Part shown: piece after piece, positions 28,598 through 37,671 of the stretch | Numbering within the stretch: position 1 is the stretch's first letter | Layout: the number at the start of each line of letters is the position of its first letter | Translations under genes and position numbers: made by a program | Notes under the pieces: model-generated | Databases searched by the model: none | Told to the model about the DNA's origin: nothing | What the model saw: only the letters and a program-made list of their open reading frames with translations | Assembly: GCF_009834545.1 (NCBI RefSeq) | Contig: NZ_CP019427.1 | Span: 3,106,001 to 3,170,000, forward strand | Direction: 5' to 3' | Length of the DNA: 64,000 nucleotides | Source of the DNA: Pseudomonas sp. S04 | Lineage (GTDB): Bacteria; Pseudomonadota; Gammaproteobacteria; Pseudomonadales; Pseudomonadaceae

Positions 28598-28806
28598 TCA
28601 CAGCTCTCCGGACGCAAACGTATTGCTGCGGCATCCAACAACAGGATTTTTGCCTATTAGATTCGATAACGCTCAATTATTCCATCTTATAAACAGCGTT
28701 TTCAGCAGTGTGGAATTTCGTATAACCAGTATGTAAATACATGGTACGTACCACACGCACAAAAGCCCGCTGCAAATGCCCTGGCTCCGCAGGAGTTGCA
28801 GATTGA
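28598..28806. other. Upstream region of the recombinase gene
   Basis: About 200 nt, AT-richer than its surroundings, with a 10-bp palindrome GGTACGTACC at 28743-28752. It holds the recombinase promoter and perhaps its binding sites. No gene seen. Confidence 0.4.
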
Positions 28807-29013
28807 GCGCCATCCGAAGTTGATTGGGGATTTGCGGGTGTCGCGTTGCGCATTGCTGGCGCTGAAGCGGTACGCCAAGGCCTGGCCGTACAATTCGGTC
28901 AGGCCTTGGGCCGCGAAGGAGGGGAGCACGAATGGCGGATCGTCAGTGCTGACGTTGCCGAAGGCACCCGTGCCATGCTGGAGCGACGGGTGCCGATGTT
29001 TGCCGGTGAATGA
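28807..29013 (+). pseudogene. C-terminal remnant of an enoyl-CoA hydratase-like gene
   Basis: An open frame without a plausible start encodes about 68 residues ending in a stop. Its tail (SADVAEGTRAMLERRVPMFAGE) resembles the C-terminus of crotonase-family proteins (EG-R-A-(F/M)-LE-KR-P-F-G). A stop at 28804-28806 and no recognisable crotonase core upstream show that the rest of the gene is gone. It lies beside the lone recombinase, as expected at the edge of a past insertion or deletion. Assignment is by eye from a short tail only. Confidence 0.42.
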
Positions 29014-29032
29014 AGAGCAGTAACCCGCAGGT

Positions 29033-30298
29033 TCAGGCGGGCGCGACGTCAGCCCCGGCGGTGGCTCGGGCGTTCTTGCGCACGGCCTGGTACAGCAGGC
29101 TGGAGACCAGGAAGCCAACAATGGCCAGCAGGCTCATCAGGCTGAACACATAGTTGTAGCCTTGCTCGCCCGGGAAGTGGTCGAGGATCGAGCCGTAGAT
29201 GACGTAGGCGAACATGCCCGGTGCATAACCGATCAGGCAGCCGATGCCAAAGGCCGAGCCGGTGATGTGCTGGGGAATGCCGACTTCGCCCATGGGCGCC
29301 CAGAACACCCCACGCATGGAAAACACGATCAGCGCAAAAGACAGGGTGGCGGCCATGCCGGCGTAGATGTAACTCGGGCTTTTTGGAATCAGCATGATCA
29401 CGCCCATCAACGGCAACAGCGCCAGGAAAGCCCATTTCAGGTAGCGGCTGGTGCTCTTGAACTGCTTGTCGGCAATGAAGCCACCGGCAGGTCCGCCAAG
29501 GATTTTCAGGCAGTACTGGTTGATGATGCCGTAGGCACCGACCAGCGCCACCGGCAGTTGGTACATGTCCTTGAGGTAGGGAATGAAGTAGGTCAGGCCG
29601 CAGTACACGATATAGACCATGAACACGTTGAGGCTGACCAGCCAGATCCCCGGGACCTTGATGGCTTCCAACAGGTTCGACAGGCCGTTTTTTGCCTGCA
29701 CGGTGGTCGACGTGGTGCCGCCCTTGAGCAGGAACCAGGTCAGTGTCCCGGCCAGGATGTCGATCACCGAGTAGAACAGGATCGCCGATTTCAGCCCCGT
29801 TTCACCCGAACCCATGGCGACGAAGACCCCCAGCGCAGAAAAAGCCACCAGGGTATCGACCACGCCTCGGCCACCTTCCAGCAGCCCGAACAGGCGTCCT
29901 TGTTCCTTGTCGTCGCCCAGGTTGCGGATGGCCTTGAGCAGTGACGGCCAGAACAGGCAGTCGGCGCACACCGCCAGCAGGCTGAAGACAATCAACAGGT
30001 TGCTGAAGGGCGGGAAGGTCGCGAGGTACAGGCCCAGGCCGCCGGTACCCAGCAAGCCCAGGGGAATCAGCTTGCGCGTGTCGTAACGGTCGGCGAGCAT
30101 TCCGCCGACCACAAACAGCGCGGTCGCAATGATCGCGTTGGCGCTGAGCAGCAGGCCGATTTCAGTGTGGGTCAAACCCATGAACTCTTGCATGGGGATG
30201 TAGAAGGCGTCCTTGAGGTTCGCCAGTTTATAGATGGTGCCGCCACCGAGGATCAGGATCAGGAATCTGAGCCATTTGGCCTTGTCACGAGTTGTCAT
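29033..30298 (-). CDS. MFS transporter
   Basis: 421-aa carrier with 12 predicted TM segments; MLADRYDTRKL in the loop between TM2 and TM3 is the MFS signature. It is related to YihN-like carriers. Start ATG 30298 has GGAGA 7 nt upstream; the ORF extends 14 codons further without support. It lies 38 nt after the TIM-barrel gene and probably imports the substrate of that enzyme or of the larger locus beyond. Confidence 0.83.
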   Translation of the reverse strand: MTTRDKAKWLRFLILILGGGTIYKLANLKDAFYIPMQEFMGLTHTEIGLLLSANAIIATALFVVGGMLADRYDTRKLIPLGLLGTGGLGLYLATFPPFSNLLIVFSLLAVCADCLFWPSLLKAIRNLGDDKEQGRLFGLLEGGRGVVDTLVAFSALGVFVAMGSGETGLKSAILFYSVIDILAGTLTWFLLKGGTTSTTVQAKNGLSNLLEAIKVPGIWLVSLNVFMVYIVYCGLTYFIPYLKDMYQLPVALVGAYGIINQYCLKILGGPAGGFIADKQFKSTSRYLKWAFLALLPLMGVIMLIPKSPSYIYAGMAATLSFALIVFSMRGVFWAPMGEVGIPQHITGSAFGIGCLIGYAPGMFAYVIYGSILDHFPGEQGYNYVFSLMSLLAIVGFLVSSLLYQAVRKNARATAGADVAPA

Positions 30299-30336
30299 TG
30301 TTATTCTCCAAGCGTCGTCAGTGTGTCGCGTCGGGT

Positions 30337-31407
30337 TCAAGCGGGTGTGCAGGAGGCCAGGGTCAATTCGGCCAGGGTGCGCAACTCGGCCAGCAGGCCG
30401 CGCACGTAAGCGACCTGGTTGTTGGCCCAGCGGTGTTCATCGGCCAGCATGCGTTCCAGCGAGTAACCCGCTGGCAACGGCGTATCACTCATTTCCCGGT
30501 AGGCAATGAACGGGTCGGCGGACTCGTTGGTCTGGCGAAACGCCGGGGCTACGTAGTGGTTTTCCTGCTCGAGGATGAAGGCGATCACCTGGGGGCTGGA
30601 CTCGCCCAGCATCAGCAACTCGAACAGCATGCGGGCACTGGGCAAGTCGTCTTCGTCACTGCCTTGCAGCACGCCGTAATGGCCAAAACCACTGTGCTCA
30701 GGGACGATTTGCACGCCCTTGAGGTGGACCTGGCGAATGTGCGGCGCGAGGTTGTGCAGGGCCTGCAGCGGCTGTTCACAGGCATTGATCATGTTGCCGA
30801 AGTCGAACAGGGCATGCAGCCGGGGGTGGTTGAGGCGGCTGAGCAACTGGGCGATCTCGGCGCTCTTGAGTTCCTCGTGTTGCTCGAAGTCGAAGTACAG
30901 GTCATGGGCATCGGCCTGTTGCGCGAGGTAGCGCAGGTCGTTTTCGATCAGGTCCATGACCTGTGACAGTGAACCTTCGTAGCGTGAGTACACGCGGATG
31001 TTGCGCACGCCCAGGGCGCGGGCGATGGCGACCACTTGATCGACATCGGCTTGGCGAGTGCTGCTGATTTCCAGGTGCACTTCCAGGCCCAGGGCCCGGG
31101 CCTTGTCTGCAAACGCCTGCAACTGTGGGGCGCTCATCTGGCTCAGGCTGTTGGCCTCGCCGTCCAGCAGGTGCAGGCTCAAGCCCTGCAGCTCGTGGCG
31201 ATAGGCAAAGTCCAGGAGGTCGGCGGGGGTGACACGGCCGTGGGTGAGGTTGGTCAACAGGGGATAGGCGTGGGCAAACAGGCGCAGTTGGCCCAGGCGG
31301 TCGAGCAACTGGCGCGCCAGTTCCGGGGTCAGTGTTGCGGGCGCTTGGGCGGCGCCGGCCTTGTGACTGAGCAAGGCGCTGAAGCGTTGTTGGATCTTAT
31401 TGTTCAT
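30337..31407 (-). CDS. Xylose isomerase-like TIM-barrel protein (sugar phosphate isomerase/epimerase family)
   Basis: 356-aa AP_endonuc_2-fold protein. Probable metal ligands are E in VHLEISS, E in DFEQHEEL, D in ALFDFGNM and H in IRQVHLKG. The family covers isomerases, epimerases, dehydratases and lyases. The C-terminal ~80 residues (YVAPAFRQTNESADPFIAYREM onward) extend beyond the minimal barrel. First gene of a two-gene unit with the MFS carrier; the MocR gene lies upstream on the same strand. Reaction unknown. Confidence 0.75.
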   Translation of the reverse strand: MNNKIQQRFSALLSHKAGAAQAPATLTPELARQLLDRLGQLRLFAHAYPLLTNLTHGRVTPADLLDFAYRHELQGLSLHLLDGEANSLSQMSAPQLQAFADKARALGLEVHLEISSTRQADVDQVVAIARALGVRNIRVYSRYEGSLSQVMDLIENDLRYLAQQADAHDLYFDFEQHEELKSAEIAQLLSRLNHPRLHALFDFGNMINACEQPLQALHNLAPHIRQVHLKGVQIVPEHSGFGHYGVLQGSDEDDLPSARMLFELLMLGESSPQVIAFILEQENHYVAPAFRQTNESADPFIAYREMSDTPLPAGYSLERMLADEHRWANNQVAYVRGLLAELRTLAELTLASCTPA

Positions 31408-31519
31408 TCGAGTGGTTCCTGGTTCAGACACCGGGTCTACCGGCGCAACCTTTATCGCGCCAGTCAGGAACTCTCGATAGATCCATTATCGGTTAAATCA
31501 TAAGACCACTTGCCAGGCC

Positions 31520-33028
31520 TCAGCTTGCCGCGGGCAGGCACCCCATGTCGCGCAGGGCCTGGGCGAGTGCGGCGACTCGCGGCTGCGCCTGGTCCTCGGG
31601 GGTGCTGGCGAAGCCGATCAGCAACGCCGGTGGCTGGCGGTGCTCGATGCAGTAGTCGCTCAGGGCATAGGTGTAGATATGGCGCAACGTCAGCTCCCGG
31701 GCGATGAGCTGGTCATCCAGCTGCACGGGCAACCAGGCGATCAGGTGCATGCCGGCATCCACGGGCGTGACCTGGAAAAAGCTCCCCAGCTGTTGCTGCA
31801 ATTGCTCGACCAGCGCCTGCTGGCGGGCCTGGTACAGCGCGCGCATGCGGCGAATGTGGCCGAGAAAGTGGCCCTCGACCATGAAATCGGCAGTCACTGT
31901 CTGCAGCAGGGTCGGCGGGCTGCGATCCATGACCGCGCGCAGGGTGCAAAACGGCTCGATCAAGGCCTGGGGCAAAATCACGTAGCCCAGCCGCAGGGAG
32001 GGAAACAACACCTTGCTGAACGTGCCGACATAGATCACCCGTGCCCCCTGGTCCATGGCATAGAGCGCGGGCAGGGGGCGGCCGTGGTAGCGAAACTCAC
32101 TGTCGCAGTCATCTTCGATGATCCAGCTTTGCTGCTCCTCGGCCCAGTCGATGAGTTCCTGGCGCCGCGCGTAGCTCATGGTCACCCCCAGAGGGTGCTG
32201 GCGCGAGGGGGTGGTAAACACCAGGCGAGCGTCGGGACAACTGGCCAGGCCGTACTGCACGTCGATGCCCTGGTCGTCGATGGGCAAGGGCACCACGTGG
32301 CCACCCTGGGCCTGCAGGGCGATGCGCGCGGCGATATGCCCCGGATCCTCCATCCACACCCGGTCCTGGGGGTTGAGCAGGAGCATGCCCAGCAGGTTGA
32401 ACGCTTGCTGGGCCCCGGACACGATCACTACCTGCTCGGCAGAACAGTCGATCCCGCGAGCATCGAACACGTAGTGCGCGATCGCCGTGCGCAGGGCCTG
32501 TACGCCTTGCAGTTCGCCATAGCCGAGCATCGCCTTGCTCGGTTTGTGCAGGTGGCGGTTCATCAGGCGCTTCCACACAGCCTGGGGAAATGCATCGTAG
32601 GCGCTGTGGCTGGGCAGGAAGGAAGTCGGGCTGCCGGGCGCCCAGTCGGCATAGCTGATGCCCTGGAAATGGCTGCTGCGTAAAGACAATACCGAGTGAC
32701 TGAGGTCAGACAGGCGCGGCGGCTGGGGCAGGGCGTCAGGGGCGTTGGTGCTGCGGTTTTCCCACTCGGTGCCGACGTAGGTGCCCGCCCCGGTGCGCGA
32801 GGCCAGGAAACCCTCGGCCAGCAGTTGGTCAAACGCGTTGAGCAGGGTAATGCGCGACAGCCCCAGCTCCTTGCTCAACGTGCGGGTCGACGGCAGCCGC
32901 ACACCGCCCTGGATCCGGCCGTTGAGGATCTGCTTGCGAATCTGCAAATACAGCTGGCGGTACAGCGGTATGGAGCTGGTGCGGTCCAGCACGATGCCCG
33001 ACAGCAGCAAGCCAGAGGGGGATTTCAT
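31520..33028 (-). CDS. MocR/PdxR-type GntR-aminotransferase regulator
   Basis: 502-aa fusion. The N-terminal GntR winged HTH (about residues 20-85: PLYRQLYLQIRKQILNG...LPSTRTLSKELGLSRITL) is joined to a fold-type I aminotransferase-like domain (about 120-490), with the PLP lysine in VGTFSKVLFPSLRLGY and EDDCDSEF before it. MocR proteins sense PLP-bound amino compounds. It is divergent from the quinone oxidoreductase operon across a 237-nt gap, so it probably regulates that operon, itself, or both. Confidence 0.88.
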   Translation of the reverse strand: MKSPSGLLLSGIVLDRTSSIPLYRQLYLQIRKQILNGRIQGGVRLPSTRTLSKELGLSRITLLNAFDQLLAEGFLASRTGAGTYVGTEWENRSTNAPDALPQPPRLSDLSHSVLSLRSSHFQGISYADWAPGSPTSFLPSHSAYDAFPQAVWKRLMNRHLHKPSKAMLGYGELQGVQALRTAIAHYVFDARGIDCSAEQVVIVSGAQQAFNLLGMLLLNPQDRVWMEDPGHIAARIALQAQGGHVVPLPIDDQGIDVQYGLASCPDARLVFTTPSRQHPLGVTMSYARRQELIDWAEEQQSWIIEDDCDSEFRYHGRPLPALYAMDQGARVIYVGTFSKVLFPSLRLGYVILPQALIEPFCTLRAVMDRSPPTLLQTVTADFMVEGHFLGHIRRMRALYQARQQALVEQLQQQLGSFFQVTPVDAGMHLIAWLPVQLDDQLIARELTLRHIYTYALSDYCIEHRQPPALLIGFASTPEDQAQPRVAALAQALRDMGCLPAAS

Positions 33029-33146
33029 TGCACACTCGTCTACAGGAGGTTGGGGTTGGGCTGAAGTGGCTTGCGGCCAAGGTTACCCATAGGCCTGGGA
33101 TAAGTCATCCACGGTACCTTGAAGCCGTTGATCCGGCGCGCTCGAT

Positions 33147-33185
33147 TGTCACGAAATGAAAAGCCATTGTCGTCTGATGAGAAGC
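33147..33185 (+). promoter_or_regulatory. Putative AraC-type direct-repeat site (copy 1)
   Basis: 39-bp motif matching 41891-41929 at 31 of 39 positions in the same orientation. It contains two ATGA(A/G)AAGC half-sites with a 21-bp period, the spacing expected for an AraC-family activator on one DNA face. It ends 80 nt before the ATG of the quinone oxidoreductase gene. The AraC protein encoded at 40618-41664 is the candidate ligand; MocR is the alternative. Confidence 0.6.
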
Positions 33186-33265
33186 GGGGCCGCAGGCTGA
33201 GTCCTACAGTCCAATCAGCACAATTCGATGCCGCATGCCTATCTTGCAATGGAGAATAAGAAAAC

Positions 33266-34246
33266 ATGGCCAAAGCCGTCCGCTTTTACGAACCCGGTGG
33301 TCCCGATGTACTTCGCCTTGAAGACGTCGAAGTCGGCGAACCCGGTCCCGGCCAGGTTCGTCTTCGTCATGTGGCGGTCGGCCTGAACTATGCCGACACC
33401 TACTTTCGCAATGGCACCTACCCGATCCCAATGCCCAACGGCATGGGCGTGGAAGCTTCCGGGGTGGTCCAGGCCATTGGCGAAGGGGTCAGCAACGTAC
33501 AGGTTGGCGACCGTGTCACCTACACCGGCTTTCTCAACACCCTGGGGGCCTATAGCACCGAGCGCCTGATCCCGGCCGCGCCGCTGATCAAGCTGCCGGA
33601 AACCATCAGCTTCGAAACCGCCGCCGCCATGACCATGCGTGGCCTGACAGCCTCGTACCTGATGCGCCGCATCTATGACTTCAAACCCGGTGACAGTATT
33701 CTGCTGCACGCAGCCGCCGGTGGCGTGGGCCTGATCGTTTCGCAATGGGCCAAGCTGCTGGGCCTGACGGTGATCGGCACCGTGTCGACCGAGGCCAAGG
33801 CCGAAGTTGCCCGCGCCCACGGTTGCGACCACGTGATCAACTACAGCCACGAAGACGTTGCCCTGCGGGTGCGTGAATTGACCGATGGGGTAGGGGTCAA
33901 CGTGGTGTTCGACAGCGTTGGCAAAAACACCTTCATGGGCTCCCTCGATTCCCTCAAGCGTCGTGGCCTGCTGGTATGTGTCGGTACCGCTTCCGGTCCG
34001 ATCCCGCCATTCGACCCAGTGCTGCTGGCGATGAAGGGCTCGTTGTTCATGACCCGCCCGGCGCTGGCGGACTACATCTCGGACCCGGCAGAGAAGGCCG
34101 CCCTGGCCGGTGAACTGTTCGAGCTGGTCGGCAGCGGCCAGATCAAGATCGAGATCAACCAGCACTACGCCTTGCAGGACGCCGTCCAGGCCCATCGGGA
34201 CCTGGAGTCACGCAAGACCACGGGCTCGTCGATTTTCGTCATCTAA
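33266..34246 (+). CDS. NADPH:quinone oxidoreductase-type MDR protein (QOR family)
   Basis: 326-aa zinc-free medium-chain reductase. N-terminal catalytic domain, then a Rossmann nucleotide motif LLHAAAGGVGLIVSQWAKLLG (about residues 142-162) and QDAVQAHRDLESRKTTGS near the end, diagnostic of QOR. No structural-zinc cysteine cluster. Relatives reduce quinones, enones or enoyl-CoA. First gene of the plus-strand operon, 14 nt before the dioxygenase gene; probably reduces an unsaturated or carbonyl intermediate. Confidence 0.87.
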   Translation: MAKAVRFYEPGGPDVLRLEDVEVGEPGPGQVRLRHVAVGLNYADTYFRNGTYPIPMPNGMGVEASGVVQAIGEGVSNVQVGDRVTYTGFLNTLGAYSTERLIPAAPLIKLPETISFETAAAMTMRGLTASYLMRRIYDFKPGDSILLHAAAGGVGLIVSQWAKLLGLTVIGTVSTEAKAEVARAHGCDHVINYSHEDVALRVRELTDGVGVNVVFDSVGKNTFMGSLDSLKRRGLLVCVGTASGPIPPFDPVLLAMKGSLFMTRPALADYISDPAEKAALAGELFELVGSGQIKIEINQHYALQDAVQAHRDLESRKTTGSSIFVI

Positions 34247-34260
34247 GGGAGCCGCCTGCC

Positions 34261-35109
34261 ATGAGAGTCGAACAATTGACCTGCAGCATCGGCGCGGAAC
34301 TGATCGGCGTCAGCCTCGCCGATGCAGTCCACGACGACGGTCTTTTTGCCGAGATTCGTGCCCAGTTGCTCAAGCACCGGGTGGTGTTCCTGCGTAACCA
34401 GGACATCAGCCGCGCCGAGCATGTGGCCTTCGCCCGACGCTTCGGCGAGCTGGAGGATCACCCGGTGGCCGGCAGCGACCCGGATCACCCGGGCCTGGTG
34501 CGCATCTACAAGAATCCCGACCAACCGATGGACCGTTACGAAAACGCCTGGCACACCGACGCCACCTGGCGTGAAGCACCGCCCATGGGTTGCGTGTTGC
34601 GCTGCGTGGAGTGCCCGCCAGTGGGTGGCGACACGATGTGGGCGAACATGGTGGAGGCCTACGCGCGGCTGCCGGAAGACGTGAAGCTGAAGATTGCCGA
34701 GCTGCGCGCACGCCACAGCATCGAAGCCAGCTTCGGCGCCGCCATGCCGATCGAAAAACGCCTGGCGCTCAAGGCCATGTACCCGGATGCCGAGCACCCG
34801 GTCGTACGGACCCACCCGGAAACCGCTGAAAAGGTGTTGTTCGTCAACGCCTTCACCACCCATTTGAGCAACTACCACACCCCCGAGCGGGTGCGTTTCG
34901 GCCAGGACGCCAACCCGGGCGCCAGCGAACTGCTGCGCTACCTGATCAGCCAGGCCTATATCCCCGAGTACCAGGTGCGCTGGCGCTGGCAGCCCAACAG
35001 CATCGCCATCTGGGACAACCGCAGCACCCAGCATTACGCCGTCATGGACTACCCACCGTGCCATCGCAAGATGGAGCGGGCCGGGATCATCGGCGACAAG
35101 ACCTACTGA
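34261..35109 (+). CDS. TauD/TfdA-family Fe(II)/2-oxoglutarate dioxygenase
   Basis: 282-aa enzyme with the full facial triad: H98 and D100 in AWHTDATW and H258 in STQHYAVMDY. R269 or R273 in CHRKMERAG is placed to bind 2-oxoglutarate. Relatives hydroxylate taurine, alkyl sulfates, 2,4-D or gamma-butyrobetaine, releasing the adjacent group. The substrate is not determined; a YeiH-type anion exporter in the same operon makes a sulfonate worth testing. Start ATG 34261, with AGGGAG 8 nt upstream. Confidence 0.88.
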   Translation: MRVEQLTCSIGAELIGVSLADAVHDDGLFAEIRAQLLKHRVVFLRNQDISRAEHVAFARRFGELEDHPVAGSDPDHPGLVRIYKNPDQPMDRYENAWHTDATWREAPPMGCVLRCVECPPVGGDTMWANMVEAYARLPEDVKLKIAELRARHSIEASFGAAMPIEKRLALKAMYPDAEHPVVRTHPETAEKVLFVNAFTTHLSNYHTPERVRFGQDANPGASELLRYLISQAYIPEYQVRWRWQPNSIAIWDNRSTQHYAVMDYPPCHRKMERAGIIGDKTY

Positions 35110-35195
35110 AACACCGCAACGGCATTCGCACTCGTACAAGCGCTGCCCGGGCACGATCCCAGGTGCGCGAACAACCATAATAAAAGGAGTAACTC

Positions 35196-36248
35196 ATGCA
35201 ATTCTTTGACGATTCCCTGCACCCGGAAAACATGGAGAAGGTGGTCATCACCGTGGCCCCTTACGGCCCGGAGTGGATGCCCGAAGACTTCCCGGAAGAC
35301 ATCCCCCTGACCATGGATGAACAGGTGCAAAAGGCGGTCGATTGTTATGAGGCAGGTGCCACGGTCCTGCACCTGCATGTACGCGAGTTGGACGGCAAGG
35401 GCTCCAAGCGCCTGTCCAAGTTCAACGAACTGATTGCCGGCGTACGTGAAGCCGTGCCAGACATGATCATCCAGGTCGGCGGCTCGATTTCCTTTGCCCC
35501 GGAAAGTGATGGCGAAGCGGCCAAGTGGCTGTCGGACGACACCCGGCACATGCTGGCTGATCTGCAGCCCACGCCAGACCAGGTCACGGTAGCAATCAAC
35601 ACCACCCAGATGAACATCATGGAGCTGCTGTATCCGGAGTATCTGGAGGGCACTTCCCTGGCCAACCCGGGTATCCAGGCTGCGTATAGCGAAATGACCG
35701 TGCCGGCCGGCCCGGCCTGGGTCGCCGAGCACTTGCGCCGCCTGACCGCAGCCGGTGTGCAGCCGCACTTCCAACTGACCGGCATGCACGCCCTGGAAAC
35801 CCTCGAGCGCCTGGTGCGCAAGGGCATCTACATGGGGCCGTTGAACCTGACCTGGATCGGTATCGGCGGCGGCTTCGACGGCCCGAACCCGTTCAACTTC
35901 TTCAACTTCATCCACCGCGCGCCGAACGGTTGCACCCTGACCTCCGAATCGCTGCTCAAGAACGTCATGCCGTTCAACACCATGTCGATGGCCATGGGCA
36001 TGCACCCGCGCGTGGGCAATGAAGACACTATCATTGATCACAAGGGCGATCGGTTCAGCTCGGTTGCGCAGATCCAGCAAACCGTGCGCATCGCTCATGA
36101 ACTGGGTCGCGAGATCGCCAGCGGCAAAGAAGCCCGTGAGATCTACCGAATCGGTGTGCAGTACCAGAGTATCGAAGAAACCCTGTTGGCCAATGGTATG
36201 GCCCCCAACCGCAAGGTGGGCGAGAAAGGTGTGCCGCAACGCGGCTGA
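35196..36248 (+). CDS. BKACE-family beta-keto acid cleavage enzyme (3-keto-5-aminohexanoate cleavage-like)
   Basis: 350-aa TIM-barrel protein. The zinc pair H59/H61 lies in TVLHLHVRELDGKGS; IQVGGS and TWIGIGGGFDGPNPFNFFNF are further family landmarks. BKACE enzymes condense a beta-keto acid with acetyl-CoA, giving acetoacetyl-CoA (or another CoA thioester) plus a shortened acid; known substrates include 3-keto-5-aminohexanoate and dehydrocarnitine. It is longer than the usual ~275-310 aa, mostly by an N-terminal lead and inserts, so it probably falls in a less-studied subgroup. Ribosome site AAAAGGAG precedes ATG 35196. Confidence 0.87.
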   Translation: MQFFDDSLHPENMEKVVITVAPYGPEWMPEDFPEDIPLTMDEQVQKAVDCYEAGATVLHLHVRELDGKGSKRLSKFNELIAGVREAVPDMIIQVGGSISFAPESDGEAAKWLSDDTRHMLADLQPTPDQVTVAINTTQMNIMELLYPEYLEGTSLANPGIQAAYSEMTVPAGPAWVAEHLRRLTAAGVQPHFQLTGMHALETLERLVRKGIYMGPLNLTWIGIGGGFDGPNPFNFFNFIHRAPNGCTLTSESLLKNVMPFNTMSMAMGMHPRVGNEDTIIDHKGDRFSSVAQIQQTVRIAHELGREIASGKEAREIYRIGVQYQSIEETLLANGMAPNRKVGEKGVPQRG

Positions 36249-36256
36249 TCGCTGAC

Positions 36257-36283
36257 GCGGGGGAAGTTCAAGGCTTCCCCCGC
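36257..36283 (+). other. Intercistronic hairpin after the BKACE gene
   Basis: GCGGGGGAAG and CTTCCCCCGC form a perfect 10-bp stem with a 7-nt loop, 9 nt after the stop. No T-run follows, so it may stabilise the upstream mRNA or lower downstream expression instead of ending transcription. Confidence 0.5.
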
Positions 36284-36339
36284 ACTGCGTTGCTACAAGC
36301 TCGATAACAACAATTACAACAATGTTTCGAGGAGGCTGC

Positions 36340-37671
36340 ATGGCCTTTCACCCCATTGCCGCAGACGATGACGACGCCAGTGGTGTCGGTGTTGCGCGCA
36401 AATATGCCTGGATCGTCTTTGCCCTGACGTTCGGCCTGTTGATTTCCGATTACATGTCGCGCCAGGTGCTCAACGCGGTCTTTCCGATGCTCAAGGGCGA
36501 GTGGGCCCTGAGTGACGGCCAGTTGGGCCTGCTCAGCGGCATTGTCGCGCTGATGGTTGGCTTGCTGACCTTCCCTTTGTCGTTGCTGGCGGACCGCTTC
36601 GGTCGGGTCAAGAGCCTGGCGTTGATGGCGCTGCTGTGGAGCCTGGCCACCCTGGGTTGCGCGCTGGCCCAGGATTACCAGCAGATGTTCATTGCCCGCT
36701 TCATGGTGGGCGTGGGCGAGGCGGCCTACGGCAGCGTGGGTATTGCCGTGGTGATCTCGGTGTTTCCCAAGCACCTGCGGGCCACCCTGACCAGTGCGTT
36801 CATGGCTGGCGGCATGTTCGGTTCCGTGCTGGGCATGGCCCTGGGCGGCGCGATCGCGGCCAAGCTCGGCTGGCGCTGGTCGTTCGCCGGCATGGCGTTG
36901 TTTGGCCTGCTGCTGGCGGTGCTGTACCCGATCATCGTCAAGGAGGCACGCATTGCTCCGCAGCGGGCCAGCCAGGCCGCGAACAAGGTCGCCGCGGCGG
37001 TCAAGCGGCCGCTGCGTACCCTGTGTTCCAGCCCTTCGGTGATTGCCGCCTATATCGGCAGTGGCTTGCAGTTGTTCGTGGGCGGCACGGTGATTGTGTG
37101 GATGCCCAGCTACCTCAACCGTTACTACGACATGGCCACCGGCAAGGCCGGCGGCGTCGCAGCGATCATTGTGTTGTGCAGCGGCGCCGGGATGATCCTG
37201 TGCGGCATCCTCAGCGACCGCCTGTGTCGGCAATCGGCCCAGCGCAAGGTGTCCCTGGCAATCGCCTATTGCCTGGGCAGTTGCCTACTGCTGTCGGCAG
37301 CGTTCGCCTTGCCGCCAGGCCCTGCGCAGTTGCTGCTGATTTGCCTGGGGATGCTGATTGCGGCCGGGACGACCGGTCCTGCCGGGGCCATGGTTGCCAA
37401 CCTGACCCACTACTCGGTGCACGGTACGGCCTTTGCCACATTGACCCTGGCCAACAACTTGCTCGGCCTGGCCCCGGGGCCATTCATCACCGGCAAGGTG
37501 TCGGATGTGATCGGCCTGCAGGCGGCGTTTCAACTGGTGCCACTGGTGAGCATCGCGGCGGCCGCGGTGTTCTTTTACGCCAAGTGTCACTACCACAAGG
37601 ATATTGCCCGGCTTCAGGGCGAACAGGTCAACGATTCGGTTGGCCACGCGGTTGTAGAGGTGAAAGTGTGA
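36340..37671 (+). CDS. MFS transporter
   Basis: 443-aa carrier, 12 predicted TM segments. Signature LLADRFGRVKS between TM2 and TM3; FMVGVGEAAYGSVGIAVVISVFPKHLRAT is typical of the anion/organic acid:H+ symporter branch (ExuT/sialate-like). Start ATG 36340 follows GAGGAGG; ATG 36322 lies before that site. The stop overlaps the DsbA-like start by 4 nt (GTGA). Probable importer of the locus substrate. Confidence 0.87.
   Translation: MAFHPIAADDDDASGVGVARKYAWIVFALTFGLLISDYMSRQVLNAVFPMLKGEWALSDGQLGLLSGIVALMVGLLTFPLSLLADRFGRVKSLALMALLWSLATLGCALAQDYQQMFIARFMVGVGEAAYGSVGIAVVISVFPKHLRATLTSAFMAGGMFGSVLGMALGGAIAAKLGWRWSFAGMALFGLLLAVLYPIIVKEARIAPQRASQAANKVAAAVKRPLRTLCSSPSVIAAYIGSGLQLFVGGTVIVWMPSYLNRYYDMATGKAGGVAAIIVLCSGAGMILCGILSDRLCRQSAQRKVSLAIAYCLGSCLLLSAAFALPPGPAQLLLICLGMLIAAGTTGPAGAMVANLTHYSVHGTAFATLTLANNLLGLAPGPFITGKVSDVIGLQAAFQLVPLVSIAAAAVFFYAKCHYHKDIARLQGEQVNDSVGHAVVEVKV

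Noticed and set aside
28702..29121. 139-codon minus-strand open frame between the recombinase and MFS genes
   Set aside because: No ribosome site, proline/cysteine-rich, overlaps the MFS 3' end and the crotonase-like remnant read on the other strand.
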